A stretch of 64,000 nt of DNA, from NCBI GenBank assembly GCA_964247055.1, contig OZ176051.1:4712001-4776000 (forward strand). Reading direction: 5' to 3'. Shown piece after piece: positions 1 through 12,239 of the stretch. The DNA is from Paragordius varius (Eukaryota; Nematomorpha). Position 1 is the first letter of the stretch. The number at the start of each line of letters is the position of its first letter. A program made the translations under genes and the position numbers. The notes beneath the pieces were generated by a model that saw only the letters and a program-made list of their open reading frames with translations, did not search any database and was not told the DNA's origin.

Positions 1-183
<183 letters not shown>

Positions 184-967
184 CCGAAATTTACTTTCTT
201 AATATTTAATTATTAATGTTTATTTTTTTTTATTGTTACATCTAATACATTATAATAAATAAATCTATTTTTTGTTTTGTGATAAAATGTTTTTATAAAA
301 TATGACTAAAAGTAATATAATTAGCCCTTTAAAAAAGTCAATATTTTGTTTTAAAACATGTTCAAATTTAAAAAGTTTTAGCTATACCAAAAATTTTAAA
401 AAGATAGCCAAATTTCTTATGTATTATAATGGTCTAATTTTAAATTGTAAAAATATTGCTCAACTCAACAGTATGTTAAAACATAGTGATGTTTTTCACA
501 TAAAAAACATAACGTCTATATTTGGTAATGAGATCTTCATAATATTTTTAACATGTATTTGCACACTTTTATATTGATACTCAAAACTGTTGGAACCTGC
601 ACCTTACAAACAACGAAGTCAATGGGAATATTTCATAGCTTTTTAAAGATTTAAATAAAAGATATAATTATCTAAACATCATTGGTCCATAAAAATTCAT
701 TTTCTTAATCAGCAAAAAACTATTTACCAAGTATTATTTATTATTATGGCAATAAGTTACCATTTTTTATATAGCCTTACATTAAAATATTACGATAATT
801 TAATTTTACGATAACGTTATCCATTATAGGATGCAAAAAAATTATTTTATTGTGTATCAAACTCATAAAAATTTATTATATTTATCTTAATTGTTATTCT
901 TATGTATGCAACAAAAAAATAATTATTGATTCACATCAATATGTAATATAATGGCTATAGACACGTA
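184..967. other. AT-rich intergenic stretch between convergent genes
   Basis: This holds the 3' flank of RBX1 and the 3' end of the minus-strand coiled-coil gene. A 91-codon open frame at 302-577 is Phe/Ile/Lys/Asn-rich, with no motif or splice context, and I treat it as chance. I see nothing else here. Confidence 0.6.
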
Positions 968-3548
968 TTATTCTGTAGTTTTTTTCAGCTTATTGACCGC
1001 AATCTCCTTAACCAACGAGTCCCATGTATTCTCCTCTTTGGCCGCAATTTCTTTACTATATCGTTGAGCCAATTTTATGCGTGACAATAAGGGATCATCA
1101 TGTTGAGACGTCGTAACCTGAGCTGTGCTATTATTATTGGGTACTGTTGAGTGTTCACTTATTATATCTTTGGCGGGCTGTATTTCTACTATTTTATCGT
1201 TTTCACTTATTAATTGTAGGCAAGTTAAACGATCTTTCGATGGACTTGGAGATATTAGTGTACCTCCACCTCCTGACCCAGGACCTCCTGACAATATTTG
1301 GCTTGGTAGATTGCAAGAATTATTTTTCATTAAAGTCTCAATATTTTGATTTATGCTAGTGGCAAAAGTTTGTAAATTTGGGAATTGATTTGTACATAAT
1401 TGATGTAATGGGATTAAATGGTCTTTAATGTCTGTAATAATCATGAATAAATAAATAAAAATTCACAATATTTAGGAACCTGACTATGTTTTACCTTTAT
1501 CAATGATTGTGTTTTGTTTGTAGATGTATTTTAACGCTTTATTCACATGCTTATTGTTTTCTAGCAGGACATTCAGTTTATTTTCCAAACTTTTGATTCG
1601 TTTATCTATTTCGGTTTCACCTATAAAAATATATATAAAAGGTTTTGTACCCGATATTTAAAAAAATATTCAGTAAATAAACTTAGTTGAACACATTCAG
1701 GAGTCGGTGTTTAAATCTAAACTATTATAATTTAACATATGTACCATTGACTTTGTAAATTATTTAATACATATTGTTATGGTTGTTTTATCTTTTTGGT
1801 GACTTATTTCTCATATGTGGTTGAAAATGATCAAAATAATTTCCGTAAAATTCGTATTGGTTGGCAAAAAGTTACATTTATAAGAAAAATGACCTAAGTG
1901 TTTTTTTATCACCGATCTTCAAGTGTATACTTGCTGGCGTAGGTTAACTTGTTCACCTTGTCACGCTTGACTTGGTCAATAGCGATTTTTTTAACACCTC
2001 ACCCTGAATTTTCAAAAGTCAATTGTGTTTTTACAGAGCTTGTACTGAGCCAACACATAGTTCATGAGATTTAAAAAGAAACCGATATCGATAAATAAAT
2101 ACCAATCTGTTAAAACGATTTGGTTTGGTTCCGACTGTTGAAAACTTAGGTTCCATTTTTCAATTTTAAGCGGTTTCCATATAAAGGCTTTCATAACAAA
2201 AATCATTCAAAAAATGGATAATTATGCTTCTCTATAAAACTTTTATACTAATGAATTTAAATTTTGTAATAAGGGATTAATGGTAATTAATTTTGTAGTG
2301 ATTTCAGCATTATACTATTTGGTACGCTAAACAGTGGAACAAATATAGAGATATGATTAGGTATCATTCGTAGCTAATAATTATTTTATACTTATAATTG
2401 AGAAAAATTTAATTCGGTTTTCTACATTTGACTCTAATCTAAATATCACCTTTTTCACACATTTGGTTGAATAAAATAATAATGTTAATCTATTCATAAT
2501 GCTAGATGTCTTGTATGTAAAAGTTTTTATAGCATAAAATGGAAAATGGGCTTTTAGTCAAAAAAGGGAAACCCTTTGAAAAAACTATTGTTAAAACTAT
2601 CTATAATTGTCGTTCAATTGAAAAAACATGGTTTGAAAAGGACTTTCAAATTAGTTTGAAAACTCAGAAATATCGGATGCTTTATAAATGAATGCACAAA
2701 AAACCAATCAGCTAATTTTCATTTGCTGGTAATACTCGATATATAAGTTTTAATTCAAACCCAGTAAAGTTTCCGAAATTTTTAAGAGAGGGTGACTGAG
2801 TCGATTGATATTTGTGAATAAAATATTGAAAAAATATTTTGCATTATTTAGACGTTGTTTTCAGGTATATTCAGTTCTTTTTACCTACATGTGCGTAAAG
2901 AATTCAATTGGTTTACAGAAAATTAAGTATTTTTATTCAGCAATGAAAAAAAATTCTCAAAATCTGAGTGGGATGATAATCGGTAAATTAAAGATTGTTT
3001 GTGATAATTTTTATTAGATAAAACTAGGGATCTAGTAACCGAATCTATTTTTGAGAATTATCCTGGATTCGGTGATAATCACTCCAGTTCCCATTAGTTT
3101 GTAAAAACTAACCCGATTCTAAACCTCTTGTAACTAATCGAGTTTTGGCTTTTCTTATCCATCTGGTTAGCCCTGGTTTTGTGATCATTATACAATATAC
3201 CAAAAAATTAGATTTCACTCTATTTATAAATTTTCAGTTTAAGAACAGTTTTGAGATAAGTAATCATTATAAAACTTATTTACAAAATATTAAGCTAATA
3301 TCTTTTTACTTAAACATGATTTAAAGTATGCCTGAAAAATGACTTTTTAACGTAATTTAAACCCAAAAGAATTGTTTTATAATACATATCTAACCATTAC
3401 CTGTAAGATAAGGACGTTTTTCAGGTACCATATCGTTTTTTCCCACATTCTGTGAAGATGATTCATTTGAACTTTCGCTTGACTTTTGAGGTTCTGGTTT
3501 CATTTGTGGTTTTTCTTCTATCGTTGAAGTAATATTAGGATTGTTCAT
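968..3548 (-). CDS. Small coiled-coil protein, unrecognised (3 exons)
   Basis: I do not recognise this gene. The minus-strand exons are 3548-3401, 1620-1495 and 1431-968. They join in frame (phases 1 and 1, total 738 bp) to give about 245 aa. Residues 1-50 are a Glu/Ser/Pro/Lys-rich, probably disordered leader. Residues about 50-95 form a heptad-like coiled coil (KSLENKLNVLLENNKHVNKA). A conserved-looking helical stretch follows (DHLIPLHQLC), then a Gly-rich GGPGSGGGG linker near 145 and a charged Lys/Glu C-terminal helix. Both introns have GT-AG ends; the first is 1780 bp and the second 63 bp. No signal peptide or membrane span is visible. The layout resembles a small subunit of a cytoplasmic or nuclear complex, but that is only an impression. 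Confidence 0.72.
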
Positions 3549-4144
3549 ATATGCGTTAAACTAATTATATTAATCATTAAACTATTGTTGTCTCTTGTTT
3601 TCAACAATCACAATTTATTTATGAAATGGCTGGTATTATTTTTAAACTTAAAGTTCACATTATAACTATAAACTGAATATAATGACTACTGAAGTATAAT
3701 TGATATGCCAAAGCTTCTATGTCGCTTTATAATGAAAGATGAGTTTAATTAGTAATGTACCTAGTCTCATCAATATTTCCCTCTCAATTAATTTCTCAAT
3801 TTGTTTACTATTAACAACAGGGTTTTTAGTAGTGTTGTAAATCTGAACCTAGCCTACGGCTGAGACTCGGGGTGCAATTTTATTTATACCATTTTTCAGT
3901 CAAAAATCTTTTTTCAACCAAACGGAACATATTTTTAAGCAAAGACATTTTTTCAAGCAAAAGCAACATATCAAATTTTCACTTGACAATTTGTTGTTAA
4001 ATATTAAAATATTAACATTATTTTAATCAATATAATTCATTTTTTTAACGTTTGCATCACGCCTCAAAGTTAGTTTAACTTGAAAATTTTGCTATTTATA
4101 TTTTTGATGAAATTGTGCATTTTTATAAATATTTTTAGTTAATA

Positions 4145-4280
4145 TCAAAATTTGGCATATATTAAAATGTTTATCACGCAATTCCGGCATTTTCGGTTTA
4201 AGAGGACTAGCCCATAGTAGATCAAAAAATTGGGACTTTCGGATCCCACATCTAAAAATATTTTTTTTATAAATAGTTAT
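4145..4280. repeat. Dispersed repeat, copy 1 (see 46450-46610)
   Basis: The ordered words TTGGCATATATTAAA, TATCACG, CGGCATTTT and TTGGGACTTTC appear here and again at 46450-46610 with the same order and similar spacing. The copies are strongly diverged, with no obvious terminal repeats, so the family is unknown. Confidence 0.55.
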
Positions 4281-4969
4281 AGTATATTTTTGAAATATTT
4301 TTTGGAATGACTTTAGCTTTCACTAAAAAAATTTAATTTAAAAAAATTTGCGTAATTTTGCCATTTTCTGATATGGGACACCTACCACAAAAGTGTAAAA
4401 ACTTTCTTAACTCACTCGTAAGGGCCAAAACCAAAACCTTGATAATCCTGATACATTTTCCTATCAGATTGTTTATATTTGATGAGGTTATATTTTTGTG
4501 GACGCTGTGTACATTTAACCGATGGCTGGCACATTTAATCCATCATCCAGCCGATTAAGCTGACATCTGGAAAAAAGTATATCAAGTGCATATGAATAAT
4601 TAAATTTTTATGTTCTATGATATGTTTTCATGTTGTTTCCTTGATTCAATTATAATTATATTTATACATTTCTAATTGTATTTTATCTGTTAATTTGCAT
4701 TAGATTATCATATAAAATTTATTAAGATTGATAATTCAATTCTTGTCCGCCTTTACATTAGTAACCTTGCGATTTCGATTTAAATATTTTATAAAATATT
4801 TATGACATTGAAATGCATTTTAAGGCCTTAAGATAATATTTCAAAGGTAATTGGAAAAAATTGTTTCCGATATTTATACACCAAGTAATATTTTGATTTT
4901 GAGATGGCATATACATATCCCTACACCAAATAAGACTAGGTCCAATTTTAAGCCTTTTGTTTGAATTGG

Positions 4970-5100
4970 ATTTCGGAAGTTTTAATAGATAAATACTTAA
5001 AGTTTGGCCCAAGAGCCGCATGCGGACCGCTATACTACAGCTATTATATACGCTACCGGCCGTAACAAATTTTTCTGGCCCACCAAAATTTATTAATTGT
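4970..5100. repeat. Possible hAT-type non-autonomous relic
   Basis: The stretch reads TTTGGCCCAAGAGCCGCATG, followed by GCGG and then TTCTGGCCCACC. GGCCC/GCGG words of this kind are typical of ends of non-autonomous hAT elements in many animals. It is far GC-richer than its surroundings. No matching second end or target duplication was found, so this is only a suggestion. Confidence 0.25.
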
Positions 5101-5247
5101 TACTATTGAAACTGATTCTGGAAGTTATAAAAATTTAGAGAAAAATATTTAATTTCACATATTTTAAAATTATATTTTAACAAACAATTCATAATTAAAT
5201 ACTTTTATTTAACTAAATTTCTGGGTCAAGGCAAAAGATATTTATAT

Positions 5248-5279
5248 CTATATATATATATATATATATGTGTGTGTTA
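5248..5279. repeat. (TA)n/(TG)n microsatellite
   Basis: An uninterrupted TA dinucleotide run passing into TG. It is one of many such tracts in the window. Confidence 0.85.
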
Positions 5280-5612
5280 GGGCAACAAAATTAAAGAAAG
5301 GTGGTGCGTTGGTTTTGCAGTGTATGCGGTTTACACCTAAAAGCCGACCGGTTCGGTTCGCCGCGGTTTTATCCTTTAAAAAAATGTTTAAAGGTAAATT
5401 TTAAAGGTTTAAAGACAAATTTTGGTAAATATAAAGCGCTAAAGGGTGTATCTTAAGTGGTTAAAGGGCCTAATAGAATATGGGTGAATTAAATTCACAA
5501 GAGTTATACTTAATTTCTTAGCTGTTTCTATAAGTATCAATGTTATATATATTTATTGTTTTCCAAAAAAAAAATTATGTCATACACAGCACAGCATCGT
5601 TTGGTATTCACA

Positions 5613-8337
5613 TTATATAAATGGCATTGCCATAAGTTTAAAGTAAAAGAACATTGTCATAAATAATATATTATTAAATTTATAAAAATTATCAATTCTA
5701 GCCACTGTTGAAATTTCTTTGGCCACAACTTTGTCCCATAAAAGATTGAGTATGCCTCCCGGTATCAAAAAACATAGGGTAAGAATTAAAAATATGGTAA
5801 CTTGGGCGAATTCTGATTTTGGAGATGATACAGTATCCAATGAGTCAAGGGCTCCATTATAAAATAATTTTTGAAACCAGCGTTTAAAGATTCCTTGATT
5901 ACTACTAGTGCTTGTAGTAATTTCTGGTGTTGACGGTTTGTCTTTTTTTGTCGCGCTAAGATTTGGTGTCTCCTTATTTTCCTCAGCCGTAACAGGTTGA
6001 GTTATAGGTGCATTAATTCTCTCAAGCAACGGAGAAACTCGTTGTGTAATCCGTTGATTACTTCGGATTCTTTGAACTATGGAAGCATATAAATACAGAT
6101 TCCATAAGAGCGGTATAAATTTCGACAAACTCTCCCTAGCTATTTGATAAAATAACCATTGTTTAGTATTGTAGAATGTAACGCTAACCATGGCTATATA
6201 AAATATGTCAATGTACGAAATCGCCTTATTTTTGGGGCGGAGAGATTCCTCAATATCTATGTAGGAGCTTTTATATAGCTCTAAATCTGAATTTTGGCAA
6301 AAACGTCCACGAGCCAGCGCATTCCAAAACGTAAGTGGACCAAAAAGTATCGAACAATATATGAAAATTGCCACGATTATAACAATGATTCTATCTGGTT
6401 GAAAAAATCTTAAATATTCTCGAGCACACATTTGTGAATATAAGTGAGCCGTTATGGCTATAATCAAGAAATAACTAAGGTGTAAAAAAATGTGCGAAAG
6501 CGGATTATGAAAATTTGCCATATAATTACTCCAATGAAAACCGAACCAAATAGCAGTTGACCGTGGATTTTTCCCGAGTCGTAAAATAAAGTCTAAATTC
6601 CCCAATGCCATTATGATAAGCCCCAAAATATTTGTAATATAATATGCCTGATATAGTAACTGCTTCCCCAATAAGTCGGATATGGTTGTGTTAGCACGAT
6701 TCCATGATTTTGGCATAATCAAATATTTTATTTGTGTTTTCCAATTGAAATTTCGATGTCTCCTTGAATTTAAACTTCTGGTCGTTATTTGTTGCTTCTT
6801 CTCCAACGAAAGGATTCGAGAGATGCTATATTAAAATAAAATTTCAGTTTTTATTAAAGTTATTGAATCCACAACATTTTTTTGCATAAAATAAAAAATT
6901 ACTACAAATTTGTACTTTCATTAGTTTAGGATAGTATTTCACCTTATTTGAGTAAATTAATTTGTTCATTATTTTTTGGAGAATTATATATCCTTTATAT
7001 TTTCATTCATATTGTGTCAAGTTTTATGTTAAAACTTTAGTTTAAAATTTTAATTTGGCTTAAGAAAAATGCGAGTTAGATCATCCAAAAATATAGGAGT
7101 AAAGTTGCATTTCGGAAAATCAAAGCTAAAAAATTAATTTTGTCAGCTGTCAAAAATGAAAAATTTCTATGTAAAATGTATCCTGAAATTGTTCGAATTA
7201 TTCAATACATAATTTATCTAATCATGGTTAAAATGCCTTTGATATTTGATTGAGAAATATTAAATGGAAAAATCTATGCATGTTTTCTAAAATCATCGTA
7301 TCGCGACCATAAAAACATGAGTTTTTTACTTGTTAGGTACCTGAATTGGATAATATATACCATTTATTCAAATTTACCCTTAAATTCAAATTCACCCTCG
7401 AACAATTTATATTCACCTTAAACAATTCAAATTCTACCTAAAAATAAATTGTGTTTTTGGGCTAATATAACTCATCAATAATATAAAATATATCCTTATG
7501 CCATAGTTTATTATTTTTTCAGTATTATTTTATAAACAAAATTTTATTTTTTAAAAATATAAAAATATAAGTAATTTTTAATCTTAAAAAACACTTAATT
7601 TGTTTTAGGGTGAATTTGAATTGTTTAAAGGTGAATTTGAACTGTTAATGGTATATTTAAAAATTTTGATATTATAATAAACCCAAATTGTTACAACTTC
7701 CGTTATACTTTGCCTAATAAATTTATTTCAATAATTTTAGGTGTAAAGTCGAGTTGGTTTGGAACCGCGATATTATCGTGACTTAATCCACTTTTATTAA
7801 AAACCGAGTCAAAAAATGTTAACATGTATGTATATAACGGGATAAAAAGTAAATTACAGGAACATAATTTAAATATTGTGATATTTAAAATAATTATAGC
7901 TGACTCTTTTAAAGATATTTACACCATAAAAACCTTATTTAGATAATAATTAAAATTTGTTGTTTTAATTTAGAAGAAACATTTTTATTTGTGGTTTCAA
8001 TTTAATTGAACGGTTAGACAATCAATGAATGCACCCATAAAGAGTCAGACGGGTTATCAATCATTGGATAAAACCCGACTTCGGTGCCAAAGTCTTGAAT
8101 TTTGAGAGAAAACAAATTATTTTAAAATTTATTTAATGAAAAATATGAAAGTGTATCATAAAAAAAGGTTAACTACCGTTTGGAATTGGCAATAAACAAA
8201 ATCAAATTTCCCAAAATGCCTAAAGCTATCACTACGGGTCGCACTATAACATTGATAACAAACTCTCCATGACTCAATCCAATAAGAGATGATTGAAAAT
8301 AACAGTTTGCGTCAAGATTCAATACTCGAAAAAACAT
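5613..8337 (-). CDS. Divergent 7TM receptor-like protein, paralogue 1
   Basis: A predicted seven-pass membrane protein of 457 aa with two exons, 8337-8177 and 6825-5613, joined at phase 2 (1374 bp, in frame). Exon 1 carries TM1 with LGILGN, the GN expected in TM1 of rhodopsin-class GPCRs. Exon 2 holds TM2 (YYITNILGLIIMAL), then TM3 ending in AREYLRFFQP, which aligns with the DRYxxxxxP region although the Asp-Arg is replaced. TM4 is IIVAIFIYCSILFG. Loop 2 has a Cys (GRFCQN). TM5 is RESLSKFIPLLWNLYLY, a long Ser/Thr/Lys-rich third loop follows, TM6 contains LCFLIP, and TM7 is present. NPxxY is absent. Ligand and G-protein coupling cannot be told. Intron 1 (1351 bp) hosts a MITE. It is head-to-tail with its paralogue at 9043-11429. 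Confidence 0.7.
7360..7651. mobile_element. Intronic MITE, TIR CCATTT(A)CAATTC family, copy 1
   Basis: A 292-bp element inside intron 1 of the first receptor gene. It begins CCATTTATTC and ends GAACTGTTAATGG, an imperfect terminal inverted repeat. TATA lies on both sides, suggesting a TA-containing target. Each end has iterated sub-terminal words: AAATTCACCCT on the left and GTGAATTTGAA on the right. The AT-rich core is shared with copies at 51373-51621 and 58535-58808. No coding capacity. Confidence 0.75.
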
Positions 8338-9042
8338 TCCGTGTGGAATTTATTTGTGGACAGCGAAAAAATTTTGTTTCTTTATAAAAAAAATCTTAGA
8401 TAGACAGCGTTAAAGATAGTAGGTAATTAATATTTGATTAAAACAAATTACCCTTTTGGCATGCCAAAGCCTAAATAAATGAAGGTTAATTTTGTCTTAT
8501 ACATGCAATATTAGAATTATTGGTGATAAAAATTGTGTATATTAATAATATTTGTTTCACTAAAAATAAAATGTTAAAGGTGGAAAACTTTGGGATAAAT
8601 CTTATTCCTAATTGATGCGTTTTTTATAAAAAATTGTTCTTCTTCAAAATAATAAGAAATTTTTTTGATAACTTATTTTATAAAAAATTGATCGGACAAG
8701 TTTTTGTATTAAACTGAGATGATAGATATTATTAACATCATTAATTATTTATAATATCAATATAAGTGACTTTGGGTGAGATTTAAAATACGTTAAAAAG
8801 GCTAAATATATAAATTTTGGTTAAACGAGATTTTGTTTTTAAATAAGCTTAAATATTTTAAAATAACCTTTTATGACACGATGGCAATATTTGTTTTACG
8901 CAAAATTGAAAGAATTTTTGCGATATGGCTCCTGGCGAGCTCAAATACAATGTTTTAGCTTGAAAGCTAACATTATTCATTTTATATATTCAATATACAC
9001 TTATACAATTTGTATTCATTTATTATTATATATATCAAATAT
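8338..9042. other. Spacer between 7TM paralogues 1 and 2
   Basis: 705 bp of AT-rich DNA upstream of paralogue 1 and downstream of paralogue 2. It presumably contains the promoter of paralogue 1. No repeat, RNA gene or open frame of note. Confidence 0.5.
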
Positions 9043-11429
9043 TTAAAAATTAAACCAACCCCTTTTCAGCCAGATATTTAGGATGGTGATTAGATACACA
9101 AACATAGAAACATATAATACATGACACAAATCATACAACATTACTATGTAACTAATTGAGTTTAAATCAAGTTTGAGTAAACTTTCCCAAAACAAATTGA
9201 TCAGTGTAGGGGTTAGGAGAAAACAAAGTGCCATACCAACGAAAATGGTTTGTGTTGAAATGTGATTTTCAAACGCTGATTCTAACAGCTCTTCAGAGTT
9301 GGCATGTTGATTGTAATTTAAATAATTGACATTGCTACCTTGTTCAAATACTAGTTGACGTTGCGTGGTGTTGGTAACACTCGTTCTTATTATGATGGGT
9401 GGGTTTAGCCATTGATTTAAGCGACATTTTATATCGTGGTGACGTCCCTTCTCATTTTTCATGGTTGATGATGTTGTAGCGTTTTCATCTATGTTTTGTG
9501 TAGTTGACAATGTCATCTTCTTGTGTTTTTTACGAATTTCGCGTTTTTTTCGAGCATTAGAGCTTATACTAGCTTTGTTGTTACAATCAAATGCCTCAGT
9601 CAGGATGACAGGCAAAATTATGTTGGCTACACGGGTCTGTGCTCTTTTCTTTATGATTAAACAGGCGCACAAGTACAAACATATCAGGAGGGGAAATATT
9701 TTTGCAAACGTTTCCCGCGAAAATTGATATATGGACCATAGACTTGCATTCATGTTTGGAGCACTATTCACCGTGCGATAAAATCTCCAATTTGCCCCGA
9801 ATCTGGCTTCACTCACATAAAATTTATCATAACCACCAAACGTGTGATAAAAGAGGGTGAATGGGCGACGTATCTTAGCTTGGAGTTGTTGACCCTTGGC
9901 CGTGATGTCGGCAGAATTTAAATTTAAACCCAAATCATCACACAATTTTCCCTCCACCAACGTATACCAAAAGGTTATCGGAACAAACATGATGGTGGAT
10001 GCAATAAATATGCCGAACATCATGAGAAAAACTTTGGACGGCGTAAAAAATTTGAGATGCTCTCGGTGACAAAAAAGTATGTAGGCATGAACGATAATAC
10101 AGACCTATATTAAATTGAAAACAAAAAATTAATGAAACCTCTCTCATAATAAACTTTTTTAAATAAACAGTGCTTATAAGCTAATTATAACATGCTGATA
10201 ATCATTTATGCCTCCCATTTTCAAATAAGATCCAATTTTTATGTTATAATCGTACAAATATGGGTATGATAGAACCATCATCATTATGGCCAAAAATAAT
10301 AGCAAAAAACAAATTTATTATTTTTATGAAAAATCTGTTATATTTTATTAACAATTATATAACGTTAAATAAAATTTAGTAATAAAAAGTTTCAAAATAA
10401 TTCCTACATTTTAAATAAGGGTTATGATGCAGATAATGACTTATGTGTTTTTTCCCGGGATATTATAAAAATCCCATTGTATGTATGTTATATGTACTAT
10501 TGATAGGAACTTTGAAATTCAAAAAATTAAAGTTTAATAATTTAAAATACCGTTGTGAGGAAACTCATGCTAAGCAAAATTTGCACAAGTGGATGATGAA
10601 AATTTGCGCTGTAATTATTCCATCGGAATCCTAACCACATCTTTCGGAAAAAGGCATTGTTCCAATCACTTTTAGCAAGGAAGTTGAGGAATGGATCACA
10701 TATTTGCACAATGATACATATAAAATTTACCAGGTAATAGTATAGGAAAAGACATTTAACACCCAAAAAATCATATATTGTGCCAATATTTTGATTTACG
10801 TTTCTTCTGTAAGTGTCATTCGGCCTGTTATTGAAGATACTGATAAATTGTTTCCATTTAGATTGGTAGAGTGGGCTAGAACCCAATTTTAACCGCTCCA
10901 ATTTTCGGATCCGATGTAAGCTATGTGTAAAATATAAAAAAAGTCCAAAAATATAATAAAATTTATACGGGCTACTAAATCATGTAATGATCAATAATCA
11001 AATAAAATTCAATAAAACTTTAACATTTAACATAACAATATTGGTCAGTTATTAACCTTTTTTAACATTACCCAAATGATTACATAACATTTGGAATACC
11101 TAAATGAGTGTATTACCACCTATCTATAATATATTCCTTATTATTTGGCAACCCAAAACAATAGGCTATATTATAAAACACGGTTTAAATTTCAAAAAAA
11201 TATTTGTCTTTCAAATTTTACGTTTGGTCTTTATAATTTCATTTTTTACTGTATCTAGTAACAAATACTTGAGACTGCAGGAACATATGGCCACAAAGTT
11301 GCCTAAAAGTCCCAAAACAATCAAGGCTGGAAAGATTCGTAAATAAATGATAGTTTCCGTGTAAGTAATACCCATCAAAGAATTCAGAAAGTAACATCCG
11401 CGCCGCGTTATATCTACTACACGGATCAT
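9043..11429 (-). CDS. Divergent 7TM receptor-like protein, paralogue 2
   Basis: Three minus-strand exons, 11429-11269, 10920-10551 and 10104-9043, join in frame (1593 bp) to give 530 aa. Exon 1 has TM1 with VLGLLGNFVAI and joins exon 2 at phase 2, exactly as in paralogue 1. The two also share the post-TM1 pattern RIxxLE, then FRWNNYSANFHHPL against FHWSNYMANFHNPL, HREHLKFFTP at the end of TM3, and VPITFWYTLVEGKLC in loop 2. TM5 is SRETFAKIFPLLICLYL and TM6 contains ALCFLLTP. Loop 3 is about 130 residues, basic and Thr/Asn-rich. A second intron (10105-10550), before VCIIVHAYIL in TM3, is absent from paralogue 1. Function is unknown; a class A-like GPCR is the best guess, another 7TM family the alternative. 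Confidence 0.7.
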
Positions 11430-12239
11430 AGCTAAATTATTAAAACACAAAAACAAAAAATATCAAAACAATAAATATGACAAAGTAGTAATTAAAAAAA
11501 ATACTTATGCAAAAAAGTAATGGAAAGTCGTAGGTATTTAGCGTTGGCGTGCACCCAAATTTTATTATACTAATATAAATCAATTAATTAAATATATATA
11601 TATATATATATATACGAAAAAAACTAATGTCAATAGGTGGTTTTATTACAAAGTAAATTTTAAAAAAAATGTTTTTTGTTTTCAATAAAATCATAATGTG
11701 TCCAATTAGCAAATATTAAAACATATATTAATAACGAATAAACAATTTCTTCGGCAAAATAGAAAAATTAAGATAAAAATATTTTAATTAAATTTTAATT
11801 AAACAAATATTAAATACTTTTGTTAAAAATCATTAACGGTAGTTTATTTTTTTATTACAATAATTTAGCGGAATCTAAGGTCATGTTGTTATCGAGAAAA
11901 TTTTTTTTACTCTAAAATTAGGACTTAATTTTGAATGCTTTAAACTAATATTTGCATTTGTATGTGTCAGAGTTTTTTTGTGCAAACAGGAAGGCACGTC
12001 CTATCATTAAGGAATAATTAAGGAAGATTGCATAGTGTGGAATATAACTTATAAATTATTAATTTGAAGGGAAAGACATCATCATGCATACATACATATA
12101 GGCTTAGGGAACAAGGCACATAAAAACTAATACGGTTAATTAGCTTTAGCAGTTTATTACTTGTTTAAAATTTTGGTTAACCTTACATCTCATCCTATTA
12201 TATTTGACTATCAACAAAATTTTTTATCAGTAGCCATTC
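11430..12239. promoter_or_regulatory. Divergent intergenic region between 7TM paralogues 2 and 3
   Basis: 810 bp separate the start of paralogue 2 (minus) from that of paralogue 3 (plus), so both promoters should lie here. It has a (TA)n tract near 11590-11615. I see no recognisable core promoter element beyond general AT richness. Confidence 0.4.

Larger units (their letters stand above)
3549..5612. other. Intergenic region with repeat relics
   Basis: No credible gene. It contains one copy of a dispersed repeat (4145-4280), a GC-richer relic at about 4970-5100, a (TA)n tract at 5248-5279, and a short GC-rich motif around 5335-5365 with repeated GGTTCGG/CCGCGG words. Two short open frames, at 4358-4558 and 4800-5021, show no protein-like features. 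Confidence 0.5.

Noticed and set aside
302-577. 91-codon open frame after RBX1
   Set aside because: Composition is that of AT-rich DNA (Phe, Ile, Lys, Asn), with no motif, splice partner or plausible promoter.
2012-3017. Two open frames of 64 and 70 codons within the first intron of the coiled-coil gene
   Set aside because: They have no similarity to known domains and biased AT-rich composition, and neither has splice sites continuing the host frame.
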